Both the position numbers and the translations under genes were made by a program. A model generated the notes under the pieces. The model worked only from the letters and a program-made list of their open reading frames with translations, ran no database searches and was not told where the DNA came from. From Pegea sp. RAD2-039 (Eukaryota > Chordata > Thaliacea > Salpida > Salpidae), in NCBI GenBank assembly GCA_034620365.1, contig JAQGEQ010000330.1, positions 434,001 through 498,000 on the forward strand: DNA of 64,000 bases, given 5' to 3'. The first letter of the stretch is position 1. Each line of letters begins with the position of its first letter. This document shows, piece by piece, positions 34,761-46,639 of the stretch.

Positions 34761-34773
34761 TTTTTTTCTTCAG
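34761..34773 (+). promoter_or_regulatory. Splice acceptor before gene E ATG
   Basis: TTTTTTTCTTCAG ends 15 bases before the ATG at 34,789. Confidence 0.6.
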
Positions 34774-34788
34774 CCTATTTACTTGAAA

Positions 34789-36255
34789 ATGAACTTGATA
34801 CAAGGCAGCAACTTTGCACGAAAAAGAAAACTGTCATCAGATGATGATGAAAAAAGTTTTAATAATGAAACTGCAGAAAAGAAAATTTTGGTAAACACTT
34901 CTTGTGGAATATATAACTTGTATAAAAGTCATGCTGATCAAACTAGTTTAAATAATACTAAGGAAATTCCAACAACTACAAGTTTCCCTTATAAAGATAC
35001 TAACGGCGATAAAAAATCATTCAAAGGGAAAGAATATAATGAAGAAAACAAACAATCATCTAATTTCAAAATCAAATATGAATGCTTAAACTGTAACAAG
35101 AAATTTAAATTCAAATCTCAGCTTGTTTATCATGAAAGAACTCATACTGGTGAGAAGCCATATGAATGTATAGCTTGTGGAAGAAAATTTAGTCAAAAAT
35201 CTAGTCTTTTAAGTCATGAAAGAACTCATACTGGTGAGAAGCCATATGAATGCATTGTTTGTGAAAGAAAATTTGCACTTAATTCCAGTCTTTTAATTCA
35301 TGAAAGAACTCATACTGGTGAGAAGCTATATGAATGCATTGTTTGTGAAAGAAAATTTAGTCAATAATCTAGTCTTTTAATTCATGAAAGAACTCATACT
35401 GGTGAGAAGCCATATGAATGTATAGTTTGTGGAAGAAAATTTAGTCAAAAATCTAGTCTTTTAAGTCATGAAAGAACTCATACTGGTGAGAAGCCATATG
35501 AATGCATTGTTTGTGAAAGAAAATTTGCACTTAATTCCAGTCTTTTAATTCATGAAAGAACTCATACTGGTGAGAAGCCATATGAATGTATAGTTTGTGG
35601 AAGAAAATTTAGTCAAAAATCAACTCTTTTAAGTCATGAAAGAACTCATACTGGTGAGAAACCATATGAATGTATTGTTTGTGAAAGAAAATTTAGTCGA
35701 AAACACTATTTGTTAAGTCATGAAAGAACTCATACTAGTGAGAAGCCATATGAATGCATTGTTTGTGAAAAAAAATTTAGTCAAAAATCTAGTCTTTTAA
35801 TTCATGAAAGAACTCATACTGGTGAGAAACCATATAAATGTATTGTTTGTGAAAGAAAATTTAGTCAAAGATATAGTCTTTTAATTCATGAAAGGACTCA
35901 TACTGGTGAGAAACCATATGAATGTATTGCTTGTGGAAGAAAATTTGCACATAATTCCAGTCTTTTAAGTCATGAAAGAACTCATACTGGTGAGAAGCCA
36001 TATGAATGCATTGTTTGTGGAAAAAAATTTGCACGTAATTTCAGTCTTTTAAATCATGAAAGAACTCATACTGGTGAGAAACCATATGAATGTATTGTTT
36101 GTGAAAAGAAGTTTAGTCAAAAAACCCATTTGTTATGCCATGAAAGAACTCATACTGGTGAGAAACCATATGAATGTCTTGTTTGTGAAAAAAAATTTAG
36201 TCAAAAATCTGGCCTTGTATGTCATGAAAAAACTCATAATAATCATGAAAATTAA
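34789..36255 (+). pseudogene. C2H2 zinc-finger gene E (type 1, fourteen fingers, one in-frame stop)
   Basis: One frame runs from ATG 34,789 to TAA at 36,253-36,255 (488 codons) except for a TAA at 35,365-35,367 inside finger 4, where related fingers have an AAA Lys codon. As read, the product stops after three full fingers (192 residues). The remaining ten fingers are intact, so the stop is recent, polymorphic, or a sequence error. Helix -1/2/3/6 for fingers 1-14: FSQY, QSSS, LSSI, QSSI, QSSS, LSSI, QSTS, RHYS, QSSI, QYSI, HSSS, RFSN, QTHC, QSGC. A three-finger, 252-base in-frame tandem duplication (35,158-35,409 and 35,410-35,661) is visible. The C-terminus THNNHEN and the 3' flank differ from the other type-1 genes. 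Confidence 0.88.
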
Positions 36256-37170
36256 AATCATTTTGCTGATTAACGTTTACTCAATTGGTTGTTGCAATTT
36301 ATGCTTTAATTAACTATTTTAATGATTACTCTATTATTGAAATAGTGTGTAAGTTTGCAATAAATAATAAAAGTTTTACATTCAATTTTTTACTTTAAAC
36401 TAAAGTTGGTATTCTTATGTTGTTATTCTCGTACAGCTCTTTTGTAAACTATTAAAAAAACTTTTGTATTCCTTAATTTTAGAACTTTGGGTATTAAGTA
36501 TTTGTTAACATCTTTTATTATTTTTCAAAAAGTTTTTGAAAGTAATTATATTATGTTAGTTGATAAGCACATACGAAATTGTGGTTACTTTTTAGTTACC
36601 ATCTAAAGATTCGTTAAATCCTTATATGTTTGTAAAACTGATTATTTTTGTGTTTTGTTTTTATTATGAAAGTAAAATGACAGTTTTTAGTTATTATTGC
36701 AATTTTAATGAGAAAACTAATTCTTGAAATCTTAAAATCTATTTCCTTTCTTAAAATGCTTGTTGGAGATAAAACCAATAAACGTTGTTATCCTCTTCAT
36801 ACTATAAGTTTAGAAAAAGAAGTTTTTTAACATTTTATATTATCGACAATTACATCATCATAAATAAATCATCTTCTATAGCACTTGACTATTTCTTACA
36901 CAAATAGTTAGATCAAAATTAACAAATTGAGTTTTTTAAATAGTTTAAAATACTTTATAATTTTGTAACTTCAGAAGTACGGCAGAAAAACTAATATTTT
37001 CTCATTGGTTACTACTCCATCATTTTTAAACTTTACGATTAATATTCTTGTAAGCAAGTTGCTAGAATGTTTTGAATTATTCGGTTTACTACTTCTACGT
37101 TAGATATATAACTGTAAATCCATTTCAGCTCTTGGTAATTCTAATTATCGAACCAACCATTAAGTTGTTA
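36256..37170 (+). repeat. Diverged type-1 3' flank of gene E
   Basis: Only patchily similar to the B/D 3' flanks. One patch is the TTTACTCA and AATTTATG-like stretch after the stop; another is the GCACTTGACTATTTCTTACA region at about 36,880, against GCACTAAGCAGTTTATTACC in B. E therefore has an older or independently acquired 3' end. No gene is seen. Confidence 0.5.
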
Positions 37171-37199
37171 ATTTAAATGGAACTCTAATTATCAAAACA

Positions 37200-37470
37200 A
37201 ACCACAACAAACCAAAACACCTAACCAAACCATCGATACAGTAACTGATTATAACTATAAAGAGAGTATTCCTTAGTCGAAATTATCTCCTGAAAAAGTC
37301 TTATCAAATAAAATTTGTTTGGAATGAAGAATTTACTACTAAATGTAAACTTTAAATAATAAAAATAAGTATTTAAAGTTGCTAATACCAACAAAACAGC
37401 CAAAATGTCTTAAGGATGATACCTTCCTAAAAGTGAATTTTAAACAATTTTTAATCTTGGTATAAAGTCT
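37200..37470. repeat. Short repeat shared with 53.05-53.33 kb
   Basis: GTAACTGATTATAACTATAA and the following 200 bases recur at about 53,070-53,330 with substitutions and indels. The small frames here are not conserved. Confidence 0.55.
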
Positions 37471-37599
37471 TACAATATGAGTTAGTATTTTTAAGTTAAA
37501 AAAATTAAATAAAAATATTTGCCTCAAATTTGAAATACTCTTATAAGTTATAATATTTTATAGTTTTTTGAGATACACATCGCACTTTTTGTACCGTTG

Positions 37600-38140
37600 A
37601 TTTTTGTAATTCTTTTTCTGAAGATTTATCAATTATTAATTATTACTTTAAAATTATTCCTACAACCATCAATGTAACAAATCAACATTTATCAGTACGT
37701 CTGATGTATTGCAATAAGATTAAAAAAACTAGATTATAAGAAAGAATATAAAAAAAGAAAATCATTCTATCTCATTTAGCAACTTATTCCGTTATTCGAG
37801 TTTTAAAGATGAAAAACCATTAAAAGTCACAAGCGCTCAAAAGGATCTACAGAAAAATAAAAATAGTATGACATTAAAATGTACAAATCCTCTATTATTT
37901 TGTGAAAAAATATATGTGTGAAGAAATAAGAACTAAAAACACAAACAAACCTGACGTTTAAGTAATGAAACAAAACGGTTTAAAAATATTCTAGCAATTT
38001 AAAGCAGTTTCATTGATTAGATTAAAATGGACTGGTAACAAATTAGCATTTATTAGTTCTCCTGTTTTACGTATAAAGTTATAAAATAAGGAAAGCAATT
38101 CAAACTGTTTTAGCAAATCAATATGTTAATTCTGAAATTT
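37600..38140. repeat. Second copy of the 1-560 repeat
   Basis: Same orientation as 1-560, with a few substitutions and short indels. It ends at the TATGTTAATTCT landmark, after which the two loci diverge. Confidence 0.7.
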
Positions 38141-38715
38141 TCATTCACTTTTTATTCTTTTTAATATATATTTTTCAAAGTTACCAACAAAGAGTTAATT
38201 TCAAGAAATACTTATAGATATTAATCATTTAAAGTTTTTTTTAAACCTCTGAAACACTATTCTATAAGGTATTATTATTTTTGGAAGACCTTGTGGGTGT
38301 GTTTGACTGAATACCGTAATTAAGTACTAAAAAACTTTTATTCACAAAACAGAATATTAAAGCGATATAACAACTATGTACCACCAAGAAATTAATGATT
38401 AAGTTAAGTTTTAAGAAAGAATTTCAAGAAGAGCAGTAAGAGGTACATTTTAATTCACAAAGCTATAAACAATAAGGTTGAAAAATATTGTTGGTATTGT
38501 TAGTAGTGATAGTAGAATATTTTACCATTTACTTAAATGTTTCATCCCCTATTACTCTATATACGTAGTTCATTCTGTAGTCGACTGTGGTTTGTTAGTA
38601 GTGTTTTGTTATTTATCTTTGTTATTAGCTTCTTTTTACAAAATGAATAAAGTTCTTCTAAAGAGCTTTTATCATTAGAGTTGTAGAGTGGAAAAAGTAA
38701 TTTATTCGAATTATG
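38140..38715 (-). repeat. Orphan distal type-1 5' flank
   Basis: Matches 19,180-19,750 upstream of gene C, including the TTTACTTAAATGTTTCATCC block. The 66-codon frame at 38,478-38,678 begins with TTG, and the equivalent copies have no ATG. It joins directly to an orphan 3' flank, marking an old head-to-tail unit boundary. Confidence 0.65.
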
Positions 38716-39600
38716 AAACTGAAGATAAGTTAGATTAGATTTTGTCTAGAACATAATTAATAATAATAATATTAATAATATTAATTATTATTAATAATAA
38801 TGTAAATTCTAAGCTATAATTTTTTGGGAATTTTAAGGTTTGATCTATTACTCAAAGTAAAATCTTAAATTTTTTATTTTATATTACTTATACTTCTTAA
38901 GTAAAATGTTTGTTTGAGAAAACTGATTAAAGTAAGTGTTATATGGTTCTTATTTACAAGAAATCTATCAGTCTAATAGTTTTTTGTCTACAATATTTCA
39001 AACCAACTTATATGTTTATTATAATTTAACTTTATTGTATAATTGTATAAATGTGAAAATTTAGTCTAGAAATTTTCTAGTAATTGACTTCTCTTAGTAG
39101 CTAAAGAAAGTTATTGTGAGCCAAAATTTGGTGTAATAAATTGCTATTACCTTTGTAATAATATATATGATTATTTTTTGTAGTTAAAATGTTTATTTTA
39201 TAAACATAATTTATAATGATTATTACAAACATTATGATTTTTGGCTAAGATATCGTATTGATAGATGTGTTAAATCAACTTTTCGTTTATCTAATAAAAT
39301 TTCCAGTTTTCTAATATTGTAAACAATAAACTGAATATTTGTACAAAAAATTTTTTATGAATTAAATTCTACATAATAGTTTTTTTACGTTATCCACAAA
39401 CTTGTGCTGATTATTAAAAAACATATTTTAAAGATAAACTAAAAGATTTTTTCAAGAAATTCGGTGAATCTGTAGATTGCATAATTAAAAGACATCGGCA
39501 AACTAAAGTTTCTAGATATTTTGGTCTTATCTTGTTTGCTGAAAGTAATTCAGTTGAAAAAGTAATTGTGTTTAGATATACTGAAATTCTAAATTCTTCT
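38716..39600 (-). repeat. Orphan type-1 3' flank fragment
   Basis: Matches 15,352-16,085 (gene C 3' flank), but no gene follows. At about 39,590 it is spliced onto the gene F copy of the A-type flank. A 40-odd-base AT palindrome is inserted at about 38,757-38,799. Confidence 0.65.
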
Positions 39601-39624
39601 TTAATTCGAATAAATTCAAACTGT

Positions 39625-42037
39625 CTTAGCAACTCAATATGTTAATTCTAAAGATGTCAATTTCAAAAGACCAATCGGGTAAGTTATGAACTAGTACTTT
39701 TGGAGATGATGTATTTCATATAGCATATTATATATACAAATTTAGAATATCAACCAATTTTTTTATAAGGTTTGTTATATAAATCTACATTAAATAAAAC
39801 CGGAAATCTACAACCAATTTCTAAAATGAAAAAAGTAATGTCAATAAAAAAAGTCCAGATTACTAAGAAACAAAAGTTGTAAAATCTAACTGTGACTAAA
39901 AGAAGTTTCGGAAAAACTGCATAAGGGGTAAGGTTACACAAACCAGCACAAAATGATTAGGCAAAGATCATATTATCTTAATTGATTTTTAGATAAATTT
40001 GTATATAAGCTTCCTTCAAGTTGGAAAGAATTACCTCAAGGCTCTCTTTATCACGTGCATATAGTCGTTTTCAGTTATTTTGTTTTTAAATAAACTACAG
40101 AGTACAATAATTTGCTCTTATGACAATTCTAGGCTACAGAATTATGTTAACATATATTTTGATGTTCTTAAAACGAAATATATAATTTTGTCAATTTTTT
40201 GTTTGTTTTATCTAATAACTTAAACTGTATACATCAGTTATAGTTTCATTAATAGGTAAAGTTAAAGCAGAGCAACTTTTTATATAAATGTGTTTGATAC
40301 ACGTAGCTAATAGCCTTCATTTTTGAGCTATATTTCATTTAAGAAAAATTATTTTTGCTATTTGATAGAAAAACAAGTTCTACTTTATTTGTCTTTGTAC
40401 AAATAAAACGTGTTAAAAATACAACAAAATAATATACATTTCAAAAAGAAGTTAGAAGAGTCGCCTTTATCTCGTCGCTTGAAGTTTCTGACAAAAGTTA
40501 AATCAGAAACTGTTATACGTTTCTCTACATAACACTTTTTGTATCATTGTATAAATGTGAAAATTTATTCTGGAAAATTTTTAGTAATTGACTTCTCTTA
40601 GTAGCGAGACAAAGTTATTGGGAGTTAAAATTTGTTGTAACAACTTGCTATTACATTTGTAATAATATACATGATTATTCTTTGCAGTTAAAATTTTTAT
40701 TTTTATAAACATAAATCATAATGTTTATTATAAACATTATGATTTTTGGCTAAGACATCGTGTAGATAGATGTGTTAAATCAACTTTTCGTTTATCTAAT
40801 AAAATTTCCAGTTTTCTAATATAGTAAACAATAAACTGAATTATTTTTGTAAAATTTTTGATGAACTAAATTCTACATAATGGTTTTTTTACGTCATCCA
40901 CAAACTTATCCTGATTATTAAAAAAAATATTTTAAAGATAAACTAAAAGATTTTTTCAAGAAATTCGGTGAATTTGTAGATTGTATAATTTAAAGACATC
41001 GGCAAACTAAAGTTTCTAGATGTTTTGGTTTTATCTCGTTTGCTGAAAGTAATTCAGTTGAACAATTAATTGTGTTTAGATAAACTGAAAGTAATTTAAG
41101 AAATGAAGAATATTATTAAATCTAAATTGACAATTTAAAATAATACTATTTTAAAATAGTTTAAACTGAACTTACTGGCAAACATTAAGCAAGTATTTCT
41201 TTTTCTGACGTAATAACTGGCTTGCTAACAAAGTTTAAGAAAGAGAGATAATTATTTCAATTTTTCATCAACTCAATCTTTTAAGTTAGTTTTAAACATT
41301 TGGGTAATAAACGTCTAAGTGCTATAGCAGAAGGGATTAATTATGATGCAATATGATTTATTAAAAAGTATTTATTTCTAAAATGAAATGATAAACAAAG
41401 TAGCATTAGGTTTGAAAAAAGAGATTTTTTGAATTAAAACTTTATTTTCTTGAAATTATTTTGAGTATCTACTAAAAACTGAAGTTTCAATTAAAAAAAT
41501 AAAAACAAATTGCAAAGAGTAATAATTTGCATAAATTTAAAATGTTTTAAACGGATTTCTAAACAAAAACTAAAATCTAACAGCAGTTTGCACAGCATTA
41601 ATTAACTAAGAGATTAAAATCTAAATACAAAAGCTTTATGATAATAAATAAGGGACAATAAATAACTTGTGGGTTTGAAAAACATGGAATAAGAACGAAA
41701 TAAGGTATAGTTCGTTTACAAAAAAATTACAAGCCGCCGATCACAAACAATAAAAAAGAAATAACTTTTCAAATCATTATCATTTACTGTAACATACACC
41801 ATTTGATCAATAAAATAAATATTGATTAAATAAAAACAACTCAAAACGAAAAAAAAATTTTTGAAAATTTTATTTTTAAACCCTCTGATCTTCACAAAGC
41901 TATTTCTTCATTCTTATAAATTGTGAGTAAACTTTGACCAGCAAAATGATCTCACTTTTTCAGAGAAACATGCATCATTTCATGGCGTAGTCGACTTGAA
42001 TTTTAACTAAAATTTTTTTCACGAACAAAACATATTC
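39625..42037 (-). repeat. Type-1 3' flank of gene F
   Basis: Near-identical to 536-2,931 downstream of gene A, including the decayed terminal finger just after the stop. The two therefore share a recent common ancestor even though the genes have different N-termini. Confidence 0.85.
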
Positions 42038-43252
42038 CTATGGTTTCTCGCCGGTATGAGTCCTTTCATGAGTTACAAGAGTGGAATTTTGAGCAAATCG
42101 TCTTCCACAAACAGCACATTCAAATGGCTTCTCGCCAGTATGAGTTCTTTCATGAGTTAAAAGATTGGAATTATGACTAAATGTTTTTCTGCATACAATG
42201 CATTCATATGGTTTCTCACCAGTATGGATTCTTTCATGACATAGAAGACTATACCTATGACTAAATTTTCTTTCACAAACAATGCATTTAAATGGCTTCT
42301 CACCAGTATGGGTTCTTTCATGACATAAAAGAGTAGACCTATGACTAAACTTCTTTTCACAAACAGCACATTCATATGGCTTCTCACCAGTATGAGTTCT
42401 TTCATGACTTAAAAGACTAGATTTTCGATCAAACTTTCTTTCACAAACAAGACATTCATATGGTTTCTCACCAGTATGAGTTCTTTCATGGCATAACAAA
42501 TGGGTTTTTTGACTAAACTTTCTTTCACAAACAATGCATTCATATGGCTTCTCACCAGTATGAGTTCTTTCATGACGTAATAAATGATGTTTTTGACTAA
42601 ATTTTCTTCCACAAACAAGACATTCATATGGTTTCTCACCAGTATGAGTTCTTTCATGAGTTAAAAGATTGGAATTATGACTAAACTTCTTTTCACAAAC
42701 AACACATTCATATGGTTTCTCACCAGTATGAGTTCTTTCATGACCTAACAAATGATGTTTTTGACTAAATTTTCTTTCACAAACAATACATTCATATGGT
42801 TTCTCACCAGTATGAGTTCTTTCATGAGTTAAAAGATTGAAATTATGACTAAACTTCTTTTCACAAACAACACATTCATATGGCTTCTCACCAGTATGAG
42901 TTCTTTCATGATAAACAAGCTGAGATTTGCATTTAAATTTCTTGTTACAATCTAAGCATTCATATTTTATTTTGAAATTAGATGATAGTTTGTTTTCTTC
43001 ATTATTTTCTTTCCCTTTGAATGCTTTCTTATCGCTGTTAGTGTCTTTAAAAGGAAAACTTGTAGTTGTTGGAATTTCCTTAGTATTATTTAAAGTAGTT
43101 TGATCAGCATGACTTTTATACAAGCTATAAACTTCACAAGAAGTGTTTACCAAAATTTTCTTTTCTGCAGTTTCATTATTAAAACTTTTCTCATCATCAT
43201 CTGATGACAGTTTCCTTTTTCGGTCAAATTTGCTCTTTTCTATTAATTTCAT
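42038..43252 (-). CDS. C2H2 zinc-finger protein, gene F (type 1, eleven fingers)
   Basis: A 404-residue protein starting MKLIEKSKFDRKRKLSS; the rest of the N-terminal region is type 1. Eleven fingers start at Cys99. Helix -1/2/3/6 residues read CSQY, HFNT, QHHG, HSNT, QHHR, QTHC, RSSS, HSTC, HYSC, HSNT, QSTT. Fingers 2-3 and 4-5 are a near-repeat of a two-finger module. The last two fingers match those of gene A. The stop is the shared TAG at the next Tyr codon. This is the longest fully open member of the family in the window. Function inferred: nuclear DNA binding; no effector domain seen. Confidence 0.93.
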   Translation of the reverse strand: MKLIEKSKFDRKRKLSSDDDEKSFNNETAEKKILVNTSCEVYSLYKSHADQTTLNNTKEIPTTTSFPFKDTNSDKKAFKGKENNEENKLSSNFKIKYECLDCNKKFKCKSQLVYHERTHTGEKPYECVVCEKKFSHNFNLLTHERTHTGEKPYECIVCERKFSQKHHLLGHERTHTGEKPYECVVCEKKFSHNSNLLTHERTHTGEKPYECLVCGRKFSQKHHLLRHERTHTGEKPYECIVCERKFSQKTHLLCHERTHTGEKPYECLVCERKFDRKSSLLSHERTHTGEKPYECAVCEKKFSHRSTLLCHERTHTGEKPFKCIVCERKFSHRYSLLCHERIHTGEKPYECIVCRKTFSHNSNLLTHERTHTGEKPFECAVCGRRFAQNSTLVTHERTHTGEKP

Positions 43253-43267
43253 TTTCTAGTTACTAGG

Positions 43268-43285
43268 CTAGATTTAAAGAAAAAT
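43268..43285 (-). promoter_or_regulatory. Splice acceptor before gene F ATG
   Basis: The minus strand reads TTTTTCTTTAAATCTAG, 15 bases before the ATG. It is altered from the CTTCAG form of B-E but keeps the AG and its position. Confidence 0.5.
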
Positions 43286-44470
43286 AATTCAAATTTTTAA
43301 TGTCTCTACGAAAGCATAAATGAAAAAATTTGTTTTTACACAATATATAATATTTTAGCTACAAACTTTGATTTTTAAGTGATATAATATTTTCATATGT
43401 TCATATACAAAGTTTGTTTACCAATGCTAACAAACAAGCTTAATTAAAGTTTTTTAAAAGTCTAAACCAGAAACTTATCATGTTCCATGCACATATTGTT
43501 AAATAAAAAGAACTTTCGATTAACAAATTTTTGTAAACTTTTGCAAGTATTTTCACAAATTGTTGGTTATAGTTCAATATTTAGACACCAAAATATCCAA
43601 TTCTATAATAAATAGATAGAAAAACATTTTTCCATAGAAAAGGCATTATTGTGTTACATGTAGCAGTTACGAGGGCAATAAACGTTTGTTTGTGAAAATG
43701 ATAACATGAGTTCAGAAACTAAAAATTAAAAAGTATGTAAGAAATTTAAGACTTAATAGTGTTCAAAATAGAACAAAAAGTTACTCCTTAAGTTTAATAC
43801 AATACAATACACTTAACTTTTATGATAATAATTAATAGAGAGCAACGAGTAATTAAAAATCATATCCAACTATTTCTAATTATTTTTATTTACAGAAGTA
43901 CATAAGTTAGAGACTCTTTTAATCAAAAGTCAAGACTTGATATAGACTTATTAGGATTACACGATATTTAATTTAGACACGATAAGCTCAACTTTAAAAA
44001 CTTACATATTTAAACATCATGAAAATGTATAAAGAATTTATAACTGACAATCCTACATAATCTAACCAAAATTAATTTAAAGTTCTTAGCATTGACTTAA
44101 GATTTTTATTTTAAAAAAGTTTGAAAATTTATGTCAAAACGGAATACCTGCAAAAACTACACAAAAGTAAATACTAGCAATTGTCTTATAAAATTAAGTA
44201 AGCTACGTAAGTTTACAAAGCATCAAAAATCATTCAGGATCTTCTAACACCAATCATTTTTCTATATTGACATTAAGTTTACAAGTAACTAAAAGAGACT
44301 AAAGAGAGCAACAAAACCTTATAATTTTAAAAAAATTATAATAATATATATAACACAATTGACGTTACCAAACATATAAGCTTTTGGTCAAAGTCTTCGT
44401 AAGAATATATATATATGTTTGATTTATAAAAGTGATTTATTAATCTTCAAAACAGTTGAGAGAAATTATA
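43286..44470 (-). repeat. Type-1 5' flank of gene F
   Basis: Diverged copy of the type-1 upstream block. It keeps the promoter module and a candidate donor-like site (minus strand CAG|GTATTC at about 44,150). Confidence 0.7.
44360..44369 (-). promoter_or_regulatory. CRE-like promoter module, gene F
   Basis: Minus strand GGTAACGTCA followed by ATTGTGTTATATATA, about 1.11 kb from the ATG. Confidence 0.5.
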
Positions 44471-45480
44471 GTTTTGAAAGCAATGTTGGAAATAAAAAAT
44501 TGTTTGTAGGTAAATTATGATGACAGAATAAAAGTTCTAGAAGCTTCTGCTGTTTGGGTTTTGTAGCTTGTTGATTATTATTTTGATGCTTTTACTGCTT
44601 TGCTATTAATATTTGTTGTGCCATAAAATTTTTCAGCAATATTGAGTAACTACAAATATAAACTTCTTAAGAGGCTATGTTAGTGCAGCTTGCATTCTTT
44701 TTTTGTTTATTATAAAGCTACATAAAAGTATTAATTTTCTAGAAGTATCTTTTAAACATTAATCATTTAAACTGTTTTTGTATAAACTAAAGGAAAACAT
44801 AAAATCAAGCTGAAATTTTTTATCCTACAAAAACTTAATCCAGATTAAGTTCCAAAAGAAATAAAAACTTTCTTAAAATTGATACTTTTACAGTTCGATT
44901 TTTGTTTGAGGTCGATAATTGTTATTAGAAAGCTCTTAAAAATGTTTTACAAAATCATTTAACATTGTAATAAAAAAATTATTTTCTTGTATTTCCTAAT
45001 GACTTATTTATATTTCTTTTATTTTTCAGATTTTATTTGATTCATTTATTTATTAAACTTTAACTAAAAAATAACCTATAAATAAACCAAAAGCTAAAAT
45101 GATTTGAATTAAAAAATAAATATTAATCGATAACTTTGAGATTACTCATAGTGATTCAATATTAAAAATAATTATCTATTAATTTTGGTATAAAGCAGAA
45201 AATTTACGTGTACTTGTTGTCAACACACGGCTATATATTATTTCACATTAATCAATCCTAAAAACCTAGAATTTTTAGTTTACTATTATAAGTTGTCATA
45301 TGCTTAAGTGTGATTAATATATTGTATTTACGATTTGGTTAAGCTAGAATGCAAAAAAACAGATAAAATAAGCAAACAAGAATAGATGAAATTGGAATTA
45401 TAAGAATCATTTTTAAGTCTACTGATATGTCAAATGTTACATCTTTTTTTTCTTAATTTCCAACTTAATTAAGTATAAAA
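44470..45480 (-). repeat. Segment shared with the distal gene G upstream region
   Basis: 44,480-44,980 matches 59,040-59,580 upstream of gene G. Gene F thus has a type-1 proximal promoter joined to a type-2-like distal region. From 45,000 to 45,480 nothing is recognised. Confidence 0.55.
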
Positions 45481-45482
45481 TG

Positions 45483-45561
45483 TGTTGTTTGTGAGAATGT
45501 GGTTTAGCAAGAGGTGCTCTTTTCAGACACCCTCCTTTTCGTTTATTGCAATAAATAAAGA
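45483..45561 (+). mobile_element. LINE 3' end fragment
   Basis: TGTGAGAATGTGGTTTAGC, then a GAGGTGC...CACCCTC hairpin-like pair and TTTATTGCAATAAATAAAG, the same order as after the RT fragment at 48.8 kb. It is a severely 5'-truncated insertion. Confidence 0.75.
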
Positions 45562-45839
45562 AAACTTATGATTAAAGCATCTTTTATTTAGTATCGTTAG
45601 ATAATAAAAAACATTTCATTACTTGAGTCCAAGTCAAAATTGTTATGGAGTTTTGTTCTTTTTGCTGTTACGAGCTGTCGAATATTCTGGTAAACTAAAA
45701 AAAATAAATGATTACAAGCTGTTAGTTGTTAAACGATTATATTTGAAATGTTTTAGTTTTTCATTTTATTCAATTTATTAATTCATGCTGTTACTAATTG
45801 TTTGGTTATTTTGAAATACTTACCATGTCATTTATTAGA
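45562..45839. other. Unassigned A+T-rich DNA
   Basis: No ORF or repeat relationship was recognised. Confidence 0.4.
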
Positions 45840-46610
45840 CTTTCATAAAAATCAAATTACCAAAAAACGTATCAAAACGTAAAGTTATTTTAAAATTTCA
45901 AATAAAGATTTTGTTTATAAATTAAGAACCTTAAAAAGCAATATCTACAAATAAATTGATGTGAAATGAGGTAAAGAAAACAATCAATAAAACTTATCTC
46001 ACCAAAATTAATTAATTTATTTTCATACAACCTTTCTGTAAACCACAAACTCAAAACTTAGAATAACCCATTTTAACCCCCAAATAACGTGAAGATACTG
46101 TGCAAAGCGGTTACTGCAGCCAGTGAGAAGTCACAGTATCTTCATGTGGCCCCATTTGCAACATCAATTTAAACATTTAAAAAAGATCTTTGTCTGCTAG
46201 CCTTGCTCAACGCTTAGAAAGAGTTAAATGAAGTCTTTCTCTGATTGAATCAATCCACTGAAATGAATTGTATCAGAAACTCTAATCTGTGTTTAGAAAA
46301 TTGACTAAAGTTATTTTTTAGACACTAGACATTGATAAAGCAAAATTAATTTATATATCTGTTTATTGAGATGTTGTATTCCAGTTACTATGGCTGCTAT
46401 ATTCTCACTATTTATTACTTATTAACGATTATGTAATTATTTATCTTGTAAATATATTTATTATAATTTTTGATCAAATTTATCAATTTAAGAATAAAAA
46501 CTAAATAGTTTTAAAAAAGCAAACAAATAATTCATCTAATTTTTAAAACTTTAGATCTTAACCCAGTCACTTCTTCATGTTTTTAAATACAATAGCAACC
46601 TAATATAAAG
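45840..46610. repeat. Repeat R3, copy 2
   Basis: Matches 21,700-22,500. The plus-strand remnant frame again reads KAVTAASEK and KELNEVFL then LNQSTEMNCIRN. This copy has a private 13-bp inverted repeat at 46,090-46,144. Confidence 0.6.
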
Positions 46611-46639
46611 TTAAATATGAATAGCGCAATTAAAGAAGA

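Larger units (their letters stand above)
32690..34788 (+). repeat. Type-1 5' flank of gene E
   Basis: Direct copy of the gene B upstream block (conserved block at 32,870-33,010, promoter module at 33,616, acceptor at 34,761-34,773). It is very close to the gene B flank, although E's 3' end differs strongly from B. Confidence 0.8.
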
